Shown in pieces: positions 53,576 to 63,117 of a stretch of 64,000 nt of DNA. This stretch comes from Novosphingobium sp. G106 (GTDB lineage Bacteria; Pseudomonadota; Alphaproteobacteria; Sphingomonadales; Sphingomonadaceae). Under the pieces are notes generated by a model that saw only the letters and a list, made by a program, of their open reading frames with translations, was not told the DNA's origin and did no database searches. A program made the position numbers and the translations under genes. The number at the start of each line of letters is the position of its first letter. Position 1 is the stretch's first letter. The stretch lies in NCBI RefSeq assembly GCF_019075875.1, contig NZ_JAHOOZ010000003.1, positions 1 through 64,000 on the forward strand, read 5' to 3'.

Positions 53576-55029
53576 CGTGAATTTCCTTCAATCCAGGTTT
53601 CAGGGCCGCTCAAGGGGCGGCGCAAAGCGTCTTCGAGCGCGGCATTCGCCACCACCACCCGGGTGATAGCGTCGACTTCGGCCAGCCGGGCGATCAGCAG
53701 CCCGGCCTGCGCTACCGCCCAGTCGGTCCGATCAATCGCCCCCGCCGCGATCTCCCGATCGGCCTGCACGGCGAGCCGCTGCGCGATCGGCAAGTCGAGC
53801 TTGCGGACATCGGCCAGCGCGCGCCGCGCCGCGGTGATCTCCGCATAAGCCACATCGACGCTGCCCACGGCGGAGGCATAGGCCGCCTCGAGCGCGACCC
53901 CGGCCTCGCTGCGCCGCGCTTCGGCAGCGCGGATATTGCGCCGGTTGAGATCGAGTGGTGGCAGCACCAGCCCGACATTGAATGGCAGTTTTACCAGCCC
54001 CCGCTCCCAAGTGAAGCCAGGCCCCACGCTGATCGCCGGGTATTGCTTGGCTACCTCCCCACGAAGGTTGGCTTCGGCCTGGTCGTAGGTGATCATCGTC
54101 TTGAGCAGGTCGGCACGCGCCAGCAGGGCTCGACTGCGTTGCTGTGCAGTTGGCAGCAAGACGTGAACGTCCGCTCCAAACGCGCCGCCATCGGGCAGGC
54201 TTGCGGGCAGATTGGCCGCAGCAAGGCCTAATGCCTTGGCCACCTGCACCTTGCCAGCTTCGCGCATGGCTGTGGCGGCCGCATCGCGGCGGCGGGCATC
54301 TGCAAGGTCGCTGCGGGCGCGCTCCAACTCTGCGCGCGAGGCTTCGCCTGCACTTACCCTGCGATCCATCGCCTGCATCCGGCGTTCCTGCAGCGCAATG
54401 AGGTTGCTTGCCAATGTCAATTGACCCATCGCGGTCGAGACTTCGTCGAGCGCGCGCACCAGTCCCATCCGCGCGGACCAGATCGCTTCGGCCAGTTCGT
54501 AGCGCGCTATATTGACTGCAAGGTCCGCACTGTCGATCCGCGCCGTGCGTCGACCGCCGGTATCGAGTGGAATGTCGAGCGCCGCGCCAAACAGCCAGGG
54601 CGACGGGTCCGACGAGGCCTTGGCATATTCGGTCGACAGCGTGAGCGTCGGCCCTGCCGGAGCTCGCGCGGCCACGGCGGCGGCTTCGACGCTGTGAAGA
54701 TGGGCGCGGGCTGCGGCGACATCCGGATTGTTCTCGATCAGCAGCGCGAAGAGCAGGAGCCGATCTGGTCGAGTGGGGTCGCAGGGTGCCGACGGCGCCA
54801 GTCGCTGGCAGGTCTGCACTGCAGCCGTCCACGACGCGCTACGCGTCGCGAACTGGTCGGCGATCTCTCCCAGCGGCTTCGGGGCAGGCGCATAGCTTAC
54901 GCAGCTGCCCAGGCCGAGTATCAGCAGGACGCCGGTTATCTGGCGGGTGAGAACGCTGCGCGCATGCGCTCTATTGAATTTCGTCGGCGCGGCACCAGAG
55001 CTGCCGCGCACCGCGAACGAGGGTGCCAT
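53572..55029 (-). CDS. czcC: RND efflux outer-membrane channel (TolC/CzcC type)
   Basis: 485 residues. Signal peptide and lipobox-like LLILGLGSCVSYAPAPKP suggest a lipoprotein. OEP repeats: LLFALLIENNPDVAAARAHL HSVEAAAVAARAP, LTLSTEYAKASSDPSPWLFG, PLDTGGRRTARIDSADLAVN IARYELAEAIW, and again YPAISVGPGFTWERGLVKLP FNVGLVLPPLDLNRRNIRAA EARR. Three copies make the channel. Starts ATG 55029 or a later start; it is the first of czcCBA after the CzcI-like gene. Confidence 0.94.
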   Translation of the reverse strand: MAPSFAVRGSSGAAPTKFNRAHARSVLTRQITGVLLILGLGSCVSYAPAPKPLGEIADQFATRSASWTAAVQTCQRLAPSAPCDPTRPDRLLLFALLIENNPDVAAARAHLHSVEAAAVAARAPAGPTLTLSTEYAKASSDPSPWLFGAALDIPLDTGGRRTARIDSADLAVNIARYELAEAIWSARMGLVRALDEVSTAMGQLTLASNLIALQERRMQAMDRRVSAGEASRAELERARSDLADARRRDAAATAMREAGKVQVAKALGLAAANLPASLPDGGAFGADVHVLLPTAQQRSRALLARADLLKTMITYDQAEANLRGEVAKQYPAISVGPGFTWERGLVKLPFNVGLVLPPLDLNRRNIRAAEARRSEAGVALEAAYASAVGSVDVAYAEITAARRALADVRKLDLPIAQRLAVQADREIAAGAIDRTDWAVAQAGLLIARLAEVDAITRVVVANAALEDALRRPLSGPETWIEGNSR

Positions 55030-55073
55030 TGCGTGAATTCCTCAGGTTGAAACAACACCGGTGACGGCGTCGT

Positions 55074-55460
55074 TCAGCCCCGAGGAGGTCGAAACAGCTC
55101 TGACAGAATCTGATTGGGCGGAAGGATGAAATCCGCGATGGCCCAGGTGCCCGCTTCGGCCACAAACGCCGTTGCCTCTGCTTTCGCACAGCAAGGCAAA
55201 CCAACTATGACTTGCTGTTGTGCTGTCGGCGCATGGTCGCGGTCAGGCGCGTGATCGAGCGTGTCGTCGAGGACATCGAATGCCGCACCCAGCCGCACAA
55301 TCATGCTGTGGTTGCCCGCCTCGTAGGCCTCCGCAGCCACATGCCCCACCGAGTCTAGCGGTTGGTAAGACAGCAGCGTGATCGCCGCCAACGCGAGAAG
55401 CCACGACCCTAATCGGTCGAATACGCTTGGACGGCGAGGATGGCTGCGCGCACGGAACAC
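55074..55460 (-). CDS. CzcI-like small protein at the head of the czc operon
   Basis: 128 residues. A hydrophobic start SWLLALAAITLLSYQPLDSV, then HAPDRDHAPTAQQQVIVGLP CCAKAEATAFVAEAG and end PPNQILSELFRPPRG. A membrane start, a His/Asp patch and a short proline-rich end before czcC match the place and look of CzcI/CnrX-like leader proteins in sphingomonad czc operons. The HDRDHA and CC residues could sense or bind metal. 44 bases upstream of czcC, same strand. Regulation by it is likely but unproved. Confidence 0.65.
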   Translation of the reverse strand: MFRARSHPRRPSVFDRLGSWLLALAAITLLSYQPLDSVGHVAAEAYEAGNHSMIVRLGAAFDVLDDTLDHAPDRDHAPTAQQQVIVGLPCCAKAEATAFVAEAGTWAIADFILPPNQILSELFRPPRG

Positions 55461-55599
55461 GAAATAAGCATAGAGTGAACGCTTCGCGATGGAAATCCAT
55501 TTGCGAGAGAGGGCATGTACATATCGCCAGCAAGCATCGGGATGCGAATCCTCTCAGGCGGCTCTCGCTGGCTATCAGCAAATGAAAAAGGTGAACTAG

Positions 55600-56790
55600 A
55601 TGGCACAGCCAAACGCCAACATCGCAATTCCGCGGACGGTTATGGCGCTGGGCTTCGTCAGCCTGTTCATGGACCTGTCGTCCGAGATCATCCACGCGCT
55701 GTTGCCGATATTCTTGACCACGACACTTGGAGCAAGCGTCGTGGTCGTTGGCGTGATCGACGGTATCGCAGAGGCAACCGCCTCGATTTCAAAAATCTTT
55801 TCCGGCTATGTCTCGGACCGAATTGGACGCCGCAAGTCGCTTATCTTGATGGGGTATGGAATGGCGGCGCTTACAAAGCCGTTGTTTGCGATCGCACAGA
55901 CCGCCGGCGTGGTGCTGGGCGCCCGGTTCGCTGACCGGATCGGAAAAGGAGTGCGCGGAGCTGCGCGCGATGCACTTGTCGCCGATGTTACGCCCGAAGA
56001 GATCCGAGGAAGGGCGTTCGGCCTAAGGCAGTCGATGGATACGATCGGAGCGTTCCTGGGACCGCTTCTGGCTATCGGCCTGATGGTGCTTTTCCAGGAC
56101 GACATGCGCGCCGTGTTCTGGGTTGCCGTGATTCCAGCGGTAATTTCGGCGATGATCGTGCTGATCTGGGTTCGGGAGCCGGTGGACCATGGCGCGCAGG
56201 CCGCCCGCCCACCGTTGCGTCTGCGCGAAATAGGGGAACTCGAACAGGGCTTTTGGGGTGTGGTGGGTATCGGCGTGATCTTCACCCTATCCCGGTTCAG
56301 CGAAGCCTTCCTGATCCTCAAAGCTAAAGAGAGTGGACTTCCCATCGCGCTCGCGCCGCTCGTGCTGGTGGCGATGAACGTGATCTACTCATTGGGTGCC
56401 TATCCTGCCGGCATATTGTCTGACAGGATTTCGGCGAAAGTCTTGCTCAGATGGGGACTGCTAAACCTCATCTTGGCGGATGCCCTATTGGCATTCGGAT
56501 CGGGCCTGCTGCCCATATTTGCCGGTATTGCATTTTGGGGAGCGCACATGGCGCTTACCCAAGGATTGCTTGCAAAGCTGGTTGCCGACTGGTCGCCCGA
56601 ACGGTTACGCGGAACGGCATTCGGACTGTTTAACCTCGTCACCGGCGTCGCGATGCTCATCGCGAGTGTACTCGCCGGCGTATTGTGGGATTCGGTGGGC
56701 TCCTCCGGTACGTTCATCGCGGGCGGCGTATTCGGCTTGCTGGCGCTGGGCCTGTCTATGTTCAGAGCCCGAAGCGAGCAGGCATACTGA
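55600..56790 (+). CDS. MFS transporter
   Basis: 396 residues, 11-12 membrane helices, divergent from the czc operon. Family marks: FVSLFMDLSSEIIHALLPIF LTTTLG (first helix with the D-x-SSE motif), loop 2-3 GYVSDRIGRRKSLILMGYGM, motif RFADRIGKGVRGAARDALVA DVTPEEIRGRAFGLRQSMDT, and the second-half counterpart YPAGILSDRISAKVLLRWG. This sub-family (MDxSSE, RGKGxRxxARDALxA) often stands beside heavy-metal genes; substrate unknown. The 139-bp gap to 55460 should hold both promoters. Confidence 0.9.
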   Translation: MAQPNANIAIPRTVMALGFVSLFMDLSSEIIHALLPIFLTTTLGASVVVVGVIDGIAEATASISKIFSGYVSDRIGRRKSLILMGYGMAALTKPLFAIAQTAGVVLGARFADRIGKGVRGAARDALVADVTPEEIRGRAFGLRQSMDTIGAFLGPLLAIGLMVLFQDDMRAVFWVAVIPAVISAMIVLIWVREPVDHGAQAARPPLRLREIGELEQGFWGVVGIGVIFTLSRFSEAFLILKAKESGLPIALAPLVLVAMNVIYSLGAYPAGILSDRISAKVLLRWGLLNLILADALLAFGSGLLPIFAGIAFWGAHMALTQGLLAKLVADWSPERLRGTAFGLFNLVTGVAMLIASVLAGVLWDSVGSSGTFIAGGVFGLLALGLSMFRARSEQAY

Positions 56791-57055
56791 TCGAGCTTAG
56801 GCCGGCCGTGCAGATTATTTGGGACCCAAGCTGTAAATCCGCCTTGCCGAACATTGCACCCAAGCGGCGCTCTCGATTCGAGGACAGACTCGCGCCTTGA
56901 GGGCAAATCGGATGTGCCACATGGCCTAGGGCGCAACTTCACCCCCGGCAATCATCATATTTTCTGGTTGCTACCTAGAGAGCTACCTAGCCTAATTTTC
57001 GCACACGCGCTGTCGAACGGGCGCTGTCGTAAGGTTTTGTGAAATATGGAGAATT

Positions 57056-57103
57056 TGGTGGACGCACTAGGGCTCGAACCTAGGACCCGCTGATTAAGAG
57101 TCA
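57056..57103 (-). tRNA. 3' fragment of tRNA-Lys (CTT), likely attachment-site remnant
   Basis: The minus strand reads ACTCTTAATCAGCGGG, then CCTAGGTTCGAGCCCTAG and TGCGTCCACCA: anticodon loop CTCTTAA (anticodon CTT, Lys), variable loop, T arm with GTTCGAG, acceptor strand and encoded CCA. The 5' half (acceptor 5' strand, D arm) is missing; upstream is sciP coding sequence. tRNA 3' ends are usual island attachment sites. Confidence 0.75.
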
Positions 57104-57284
57104 GATCATAGCGCTCACCGGCTTCCTCGATCGTCAGAAGTCCGCATCCACAGCTGCGACGACCTCAGCTTTGCGCCGCACGACCCATCGAACGGTGTTG
57201 GGCGATGGCAGTGTTGCCAGCGACAGCGGTTCGCCGAGTGGCCCGATTACGACCGATGGCTGATCGGCCCCCACCGAGTGGTCC
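57104..57284 (-). pseudogene. sciP: SciP/DUF1153 regulator remnant
   Basis: From GTG 57284: QPSVVIGPLGEPLSLATLPS, PNTVRWVVRRKAEVVAAV; after a frame change near 57136, LLTIEEAGERYDLT. The IGPLGEPLTLxxLPxPxTxRWVxRRKAEVVAAVxGGLLxxEEAxxRYxL pattern is the start of SciP, the CtrA inhibitor that alphaproteobacteria need in the cell cycle. It ends abruptly in the tRNA-Lys fragment, losing the SWQ... half. An intact copy must exist elsewhere. Confidence 0.8.
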
Positions 57285-57359
57285 GTGTTGATTGTTAGTG
57301 CATTGTTGCCTTGAGGGTCCCCCGGTTTCGCGTCCGGGTATTATGTGAGCTTCCGGCCC

Positions 57360-58159
57360 TCATCTGCCGGGGTTAACCCCGGCAGATGAGGCAAATTCGG
57401 CTGGCGTAAGCCAGCCCAGGGAGGTGTGAGGACGGCACTCGTTATAGTGCCGTCTCCAGGCTTCGATCAGGATACGGGCTTCGGCCAAGGTGTAGAAGAT
57501 CTCGCCGTTGAGCAGTTCGTCGCGCATCGACCCGTTGAAGGACTCGCAGTAGCCGTTCTCCCATGGACTGCGGGTGTGATGTAGAGCGTCTTCACACCGA
57601 TTTTCGCCAACCACTGCTGCACGGCCTTGGCGATAAATTCAGGGCCGTTGTCCGACCGTATATGCGCTGGTGGGCCGCGCGTGACGAACAGCTCGGCAAG
57701 GGCGGCCAGCACATCCTCGCTCCTGAGCCGCCGCGCCACCGGCAGTGCCAGGCATTCCCGGCTGGCTTCGTCGATGATCGACAGGATGCGGAACTTGCGT
57801 CCATCATGGGTGCGGCCCTCGACGAAGTCGTAGGACCACACGTGCCCGGGATACTCGGGTCGTAGCCGGATACACGATCCGTCATTCAGCCAGAGCCGTG
57901 AGCGCTTCGGCTGCTTTTGTGGCACCTTCAACCCCTCGCGTCGCCAGATGCGCTCGACCCGCTTGCGGTTCAAATGCCAGCCGGCATCGCGCAGCAAGAT
58001 CGTTACACGCCGATAGCCGTACCGGCCATATTGGCGGGCGAGAGCGATAATGTCATAGGTCAAGGCAGCTTCGTCATCTGCCCCGCGCGGCGGTTTGCGC
58101 TGCGTCGATCGGTGTTGCCCGAGCACACGGCACACCCGCCGCTCGGACACCGGCATCAT
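57360..58159 (-). pseudogene. IS3 transposase OrfB, frameshifted
   Basis: VSERRVCRVLGQHRSTQRKP, YGRYGYRRVTILLRDAGWHL NRKRVERIWRREGLKVPQKQ, HVWSYDFVEGRTHDGRKFRI (first Asp), RSDNGPEFIAKAVQQWL (second Asp), then near 57565 a frame change to SPWENGYCESFNGSMRDELL NGE (Glu) and RHYNECRPHTSLGWLTPAEF. The rve core is otherwise complete. Confidence 0.92.
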
Positions 58160-58200
58160 TGCCTTGATGTGATCGATGAAGCGTCGCCGCCGAGCGGGGC

Positions 58201-58476
58201 TCAGTAGTTTCCCCGCGCAGCCTCCTGCAGGATCAGCTTGTCCAGCGTCAGGTCCGACACTGCCTGCCGCAACCGGGCGTTCTCCCGCTCCAGGTCCTTC
58301 ATCCGCCGCGCCTGGTCCATCTTCAGGCCACCATATTCCTTGCGCCAGCGGTAGTAGCTTTGTTCGGTGACGCCGATCCGGCGGCAGGCATCGGCCACCG
58401 TCCCGCCCTGCGCCAGCACGATCTCCGTTTCACGCAGCTTGCCAATGATCTCCTCGGGCTTGTGCTTGCGAGCCAT
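58201..58476 (-). CDS. IS3 OrfA, helix-turn-helix protein
   Basis: 91 residues: KHKPEEIIGKLRETEIVLAQ, GGTVADACRRIGVTEQSYYR WRKEYGGLKMDQARRMKDLE RENARLRQAVSDL. HTH followed by a leucine zipper, as in all IS3 OrfA. Frame intact. Confidence 0.94.
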   Translation of the reverse strand: MARKHKPEEIIGKLRETEIVLAQGGTVADACRRIGVTEQSYYRWRKEYGGLKMDQARRMKDLERENARLRQAVSDLTLDKLILQEAARGNY

Positions 58477-58539
58477 TCCATTCCTCCTTCGTGGTCCAGA
58501 CTATGATAGTCGATGGGCCACTCAGAAGGGGGCAGATCA

Positions 58540-58929
58540 CTTTAGGCATTTGGTCGCGGATATGAGTTTTCGGACGGACGGGCCGAGCGCCGCCAGAAAC
58601 CAAGCCTTTCATTGGCGAGGGATGGTTAACGCTGCGTGACGCAGCCATGGGAAAACTACGTGGCGCTCCGTCGTGTACAGGCTTTTGCCACGTTGAAGCA
58701 TGCTCATGGGCTCAAGCCCGCGAGCCGCGTTCCAGATGCTCGACGTTGGTCAACAGGGAGGCCCTTGGTGCAATCATATGCGAGGGTTACCGGCTTTCGC
58801 GCCCACATCAAATTCCAGGCTATCGGGAACACTACTACCGGCCCCTGACGCCCGCGGGCGTCCGATGTTGCGATCGTTGATTTGCTTCAACGTTCTGTTG
58901 GTGATGTGATGGCTGTCGTCTCGCACGCT
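58540..58929. other. No supported gene
   Basis: 390 bases between IS3 and the RND fragment. Small frames only; nothing with a family pattern. Confidence 0.35.
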
Positions 58930-60739
58930 GCCTCCAAGTTTTTACCCCGAGTTCGCGCCGCCCCAGGTCGGCATCCAGACCGAAGCGCCCGGGCTATCGT
59001 TTGAGCAGGTCGAGTTGCTCGTCACACGGCCGATCGAGGCCGTTGTCGCCGGCCTTCCCGGCGTCCAGGCGGTCCGGTCGAACTCGATTCAGGGACTGTC
59101 GGCGATCACCCTGGTGTTCGCGCCGGGCAGCGACATCTATCTCGACCGGCAGCTCGCCTCCGAGCGACTGGCATCGGCGGCGCAGTCGCTTCCCCAGGGC
59201 GTTGCCGCCCCGACACTGACGCCGCTGACCACATCGACCGCGACGATCCTCGTCTTCGGGCTGACGTCGGAGCGGCAATCGCTGATGGCGCTCCACACCA
59301 GTGCGGAATGGACGATCCGCCGCAGCCTGCTCGCGGTGCCAGGCGTCGCCGACGCGGCCGTGTTCGGCGGCGAGACGCGCTCGATCCAAATCCAGCTCCA
59401 TCCCGATCGATTGCTCCGCTACGGTGTTGCGACCAACGATGTGCTGGCGGCTGCCCGTAACGCGACCGGCCTGCGCGGTGCGGGCGTGATCGACACCAGG
59501 AATCAGCGGATCGTTCTGGCGAGCGACGGCCAGGTCCTTGACCCGCAGGGCCTTGCGCGCACGATCGTGTCGTCGTCGCCAACGGGCCGGGTGACGCTGG
59601 GCGACGTCGCCGATGTCGTCGAAGCGCCCCAACCACCAATCGGTGCCGCAGGCATCATGGGCAAGTCCGGGGTCATCATCACCGTCACCCAGCAATATGG
59701 CGCCGATACGCTGACCGTAACCAACGCGGTCGACGCCGCGCTGGCGGACCTCAAGCCGGCGCTGACAGCGCAGGGCATCGTGCTGCACGAGAACTTGTTC
59801 CGCCCCGCCAATTTCATCGGAACCGCGCTCTCGAACATCCAGCACTCGCTGCTGCTCGGCGGCATCCTGGTTGTCGTCGTCCTCTTCCTGTTCCTGTTCA
59901 ACCTGCGCACCGCGGCGATCGCCTGCACCGCCATCCCGCTGTCGCTGCTGACAGCAACCTTGCTGCTGTATTCGGAATCACGCTCAACACGATGACGCTG
60001 GGCGGTCTCGCCATTGCGATCGGCGAGGTGGTCGACGATGCGGTCGTGCGCCACGAGGGCGCGCGCCGCGTCCAGACTGTGACCGCCAACGTCGCTGACA
60101 GCGATACCACTGGCCTTGTCGCGACAGCCAAGGCGCTGGTTGCCGCCAAGGTCACGCTTCCGGCCGGAACCTATGTCGCGTTCGCCGGAACCGCCCAAGG
60201 CCAGACGGACGCACGCCGAGAACTCCTGATCAACACGCTGATCGCGGCCGTTGGCATCGTCCTCCTGCTATTGGTCGTGACCCGAAACTGGCGCAATCTA
60301 TTGCTGGTGCTCGCCAACCTCCCATTCGCAATGGTCGGCGGCGTGGTGGCGGTGCTGCTAACTGGCGGGCAATTATCGCTCGGTGCGCTGATCGGGTTCG
60401 TGACACTGGCCGGTATCACGCTACGCAACTCGATCATGATGATTTCGCACTTTGAGCATCTGGTTGCGATCGATGGCCGCGACTGGAACGCGGCCACGGC
60501 CATGGAAGGTGCGAGCGACCGGCTGGTGCCAATCGTCATGACATCCCTCGTCACCGCTCTCGGACTGCTCCCGCTCGCGATTGGCATGGGTGATCCCGGT
60601 CGCGAGGTCGAAGGGCCGATGGCGGTCGTGATCCTCGGCGGATTTGATGACCTCAATGGTGCTCAACCTGTTTGTCCTGCCGACGCTCGCGCTTGCGTTC
60701 GGGCGGTTTAGCAAGGCGTCACGGCATAGGGTGAGCTGA
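58930..60739 (+). pseudogene. Second heavy-metal RND pump gene, internally deleted
   Basis: Starts inside the gene: FYPEFAPPQVGIQTEAPGLS, FEQVELLVTRPIEAVVAGLP, QYGADTLTVTNAVDAALADL, then a base change near 59975 and TLGGLAIAIGEVVDDAVV, where about 390 residues are gone and RHEGARRVQTVTANVADSDT follows; the rest, with GFVTLAGITLRNSIMMISHF, runs to FVLPTLALAFGRFSKASRHR VS at 60739 after one more shift near 60645. It is related to but distinct from czcA at 49493. Without TM5-TM10 and the first residues it cannot pump. Confidence 0.92.
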
Positions 60740-61166
60740 GGAACTGGTTTGTCGCTAATCCGACGGATTCGTTAATTTCGGTCCTGTTGGCTTCCGAAAA
60801 TACCGACACCTTTACGAGCTTCGCTGCTAGCAAGCGGTCGGTCAGTTTAGCTCGTTCGACAATGTAAGTGTCCGCGATTGCGCCAACGCCCGCTCATGGA
60901 AGAAGCCGTCTTTCGGCGGCCTACGCCGACTTGGCTGCTCATAATGGTTTAAATTCAGCAGGTTGCGTCGACACCTCATCGCCCTGTCAAAACACAATCT
61001 GGCGCAGGTAAAGAACCAAATCAATGCTGAAATCGACTCGTGTTCGTGACAGCGGCTTAAGTGATTCATACTGCGACGAGGACCTTGGGATAGCCAGGGA
61101 GCTCCTACGGCTCCTTTGTCGAGGCTTCCTGGCAGCACACTATTAGCCGTCGGAAGCCTCAAACCG
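60740..61166. other. No supported gene
   Basis: 427 bases between the broken pump gene and dmeF. A minus-strand frame across 61162-60842 has no family features. Confidence 0.35.
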
Positions 61167-62105
61167 TCATGCCAATCGGCATTCTACCGTCAGATGCGCA
61201 AGCTCGTGAACGGACACTAGCCTGCTGCGAATAACCGCCCCCGTGACACCGCGATCGGCAACGACGCTGACAATGGCTGCATGGGCATCCGGCCCCACGC
61301 GCCAGACATGCAAATCCGCAATCCGGGCATCGCCGGGCGTCTCGACGAGCTCGCGCACCTCGTCAGCCACATGATCGTCTGTCCGGTCGAGCAGAACGGC
61401 GGCCGTGTCACGCATCAGGCTCCAGGACCAGCGCGCGATGACGACCGCGCCGACGATCCCCATTACCGGGTCCATCCAGACCCATCCAAGATAGCGGCCC
61501 GTGAGCAGCGCCGCGATGGCCAGAATCGAGGTTAGGGCGTCGGCAAGAACGTGGACATAGGCCGACCGCATATTGTTGTCGCCGCGATGAGCTGCATGCC
61601 CATGGTCATGATGTCCGTGATCATGGTGATCGTGCCCAAGCCCGCCCGAGAGCAGGAAGGCGCTAGCGATGTTCACCGCGAGCCCAACGATAGCGATGAT
61701 AGTCGCTTCCCCGAACGCAACAGCAGTCGGCTGGAGCAGGCGGAGAACGGATTCAACCCCGATCCACAGCGCGATCAGGCCGAGCACCATCGCCGACGCG
61801 AATCCTGCTAGATCGCCAACCTTGCCCGTTCCGAAGCTGTAGGTTGGGCTGCGTGCGTGCCGCTTCGCGTAGGCATAGGCGGCCGCGGCAACCGACAATG
61901 CGCCCGCGTGCGTTGCCATGTGAAAGCCGTCGGCCAGAAGCGCCATCGAGCCTGTCGTATAGCCGGCAATTATCTCGCCAATCATCATCACCGTGGTGAG
62001 GAGTACCACCCAGCGCGTGCGGCGCGCATTCTCGTCGTGTGATGAGCCGAGAAACACGTGATTATGAGTGTGGCCGTCAATGTCGGGCAGCGTCGTCATG
62101 CTCAT
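61167..62105 (-). CDS. dmeF: CDF cation efflux protein DmeF
   Basis: 312 residues, six helices. Marks: MALLADGFHMATHAGALSVA (site A of HxxxD type, FHMATHA), a His-rich loop GHDHHDHGHHDHGHAAHRGD between helices 4 and 5, SAYVHVLADALTSILAIAAL (site A second half HxxxD), MDPVMGIVGAVVIARWSWSL, and the cytosolic RIADLHVWRVGPDAHAAIVS V. DmeF exports Co and Ni (in rhizobia with DmeR). The NMRSAYVHVLADALTS block is the DmeF form. It is preceded on the same strand by an RcnR-type regulator remnant, the usual dmeRF order. Confidence 0.92.
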   Translation of the reverse strand: MSMTTLPDIDGHTHNHVFLGSSHDENARRTRWVVLLTTVMMIGEIIAGYTTGSMALLADGFHMATHAGALSVAAAAYAYAKRHARSPTYSFGTGKVGDLAGFASAMVLGLIALWIGVESVLRLLQPTAVAFGEATIIAIVGLAVNIASAFLLSGGLGHDHHDHGHHDHGHAAHRGDNNMRSAYVHVLADALTSILAIAALLTGRYLGWVWMDPVMGIVGAVVIARWSWSLMRDTAAVLLDRTDDHVADEVRELVETPGDARIADLHVWRVGPDAHAAIVSVVADRGVTGAVIRSRLVSVHELAHLTVECRLA

Positions 62106-62107
62106 TC

Positions 62108-62385
62108 CTATTTCGCGTAGCGGCGGATCACCGCCAGCAATTCTTCGGCACCTTCAGCGCGTTCCTTATCCGTGAGGCCGGGCGCCGAAACATGAGCTTC
62201 CAGATGCTCGGCGATGATCTGATCCAAAAGGCCATTCACGGCGCCGCGCACTGCCGCCACTAGATGCAAAACCTCACTGCAACCTGCGTCCGACTGTAGC
62301 GCGCGCTCAACAGCGCCGACCTGACCCGCTATTCGGCGGACGCGCGCTACGAGATCGATATTGGTGTGGGAAAGGTGCCATAGGC
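62108..62385 (-). pseudogene. RcnR/CsoR-family metal regulator (DmeR-like), frameshifted
   Basis: The main frame gives RRIAGQVGAVERALQSDAGC SEVLHLVAAVRGAVNGLLDQ IIAEHLEAHV and ends EELLAVIRRYAK at 62108. The upstream part WHLSHTNIDLVAR is in another frame, with a change near 62345. The RxxGQxxxxxxxL, C at the start of helix 2 and HL/EH...H residues are the metal site of the DUF156 family. In related strains DmeR represses dmeF until Ni or Co binds. If the shift is real, dmeF is derepressed. Confidence 0.8.
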
Positions 62386-62415
62386 ATACCCCCTACCCCT
62401 ATGGCGGGGGGCAGT
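62384..62415 (-). promoter_or_regulatory. G/C-tract operator of the RcnR/CsoR type
   Basis: ATACCCCCTACCCCTATGGC then GGGGGGCAGTA: two C-tracts and a G-tract in inverted form directly before the dmeR-dmeF genes. RcnR/DmeR-type regulators bind such tracts flanked by AT-rich bases. Confidence 0.65.
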
Positions 62416-62545
62416 AAAGAGGTGGCAGGTGCAAACAGCCAATATGGCAGTTATGTCGCTATTGGAACGTGGACCCCACGCGAGCAGGAATGAGGTGCGC
62501 CAGACAATCTGTGCGCTGGGTAGATCACCGCGATCTGCCTACGTT

Positions 62546-63000
62546 TCAAAACCAGAACCTTATGCCAGCCACAAAATTCGCCGTGTCAGAATCCTCGCCT
62601 GCAGCTCGCGCCAAGCTTGCAGTATCGCCGGTCTTCTTGGACCACTCGACCCCAATGTACGGCGCAAACTCCTTGCGCATCTCGTATCGCAGCCGCGCAC
62701 CCAGGTCGAAGCTTGAAAGACCCAGACCATGCCGATCGCAGGTATGTCCTGCGCGGAGAAATTGAACTCGGCTCGCGGTTGAAAAATAAGCCGCTGTGTA
62801 ATGCGCTCGTCATAGCTGCCTTCGAGGCGGGCTCGAAGATCGCCTTTGTCCGAAAGGAAAAGCTGCCCCGTCACATGGAACCAGTAGGGAGCGATCCCCT
62901 CGACACCGACGACGGCGTAGGTGCGCGATGTCATGTCGCAAGCCGACGTGCGCATTCCAGGACGGCGAAATAGCGCGCGAGTAGAGGAACAGGCTCGATC
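62546..63000 (-). pseudogene. copB: Copper resistance protein CopB, C-terminal part
   Basis: LYSRAISPSWNAHVGLRHD, then TYAVVGVEGIAPYWFHVTGQ, LFLSDKGDLRARLEGSYDER ITQRLIFQPRAEFNFSAQDI PAIGM, and after a frame change near 62735 GLSSFDLGARLRYEMRKEFA PYIGVEWSKKTGDTASLARA and end FVAGIRFWF at 62546. These are the last strands of the outer-membrane CopB barrel. Two frame changes, and the signal and Met/His-rich start are missing. Confidence 0.88.
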
Positions 63001-63117
63001 GATCCCGCGTCAGACCATGATGACGGCTGCAATCGTCGCCGCGGCTTTTTCCGCCTGGGCTTTGGCCTTGGTCCATTACGGCGGTGCGCGCGAGCACGGG
63101 CACCTAGGAATAGGAGC

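Larger units (their letters stand above)
57312..58539 (-). mobile_element. IS3-family element (IS407 group)
   Basis: Ends TGAGGGTCCCCC at 57312 and, inverted, TGATCTGCCCCC from 58539. It holds orfA (58201-58476) and a broken orfB. Length 1228 bp fits. A target duplication is not clear. Confidence 0.8.

Noticed and set aside
54421..55050. 209-residue plus-strand frame opposite czcC
   Set aside because: Shadow of czcC without any motif.
57056..57130. Complete tRNA-Lys gene
   Set aside because: The 5' acceptor strand and D arm are absent; the D-arm-like GGTGAGCGC is sciP coding sequence.
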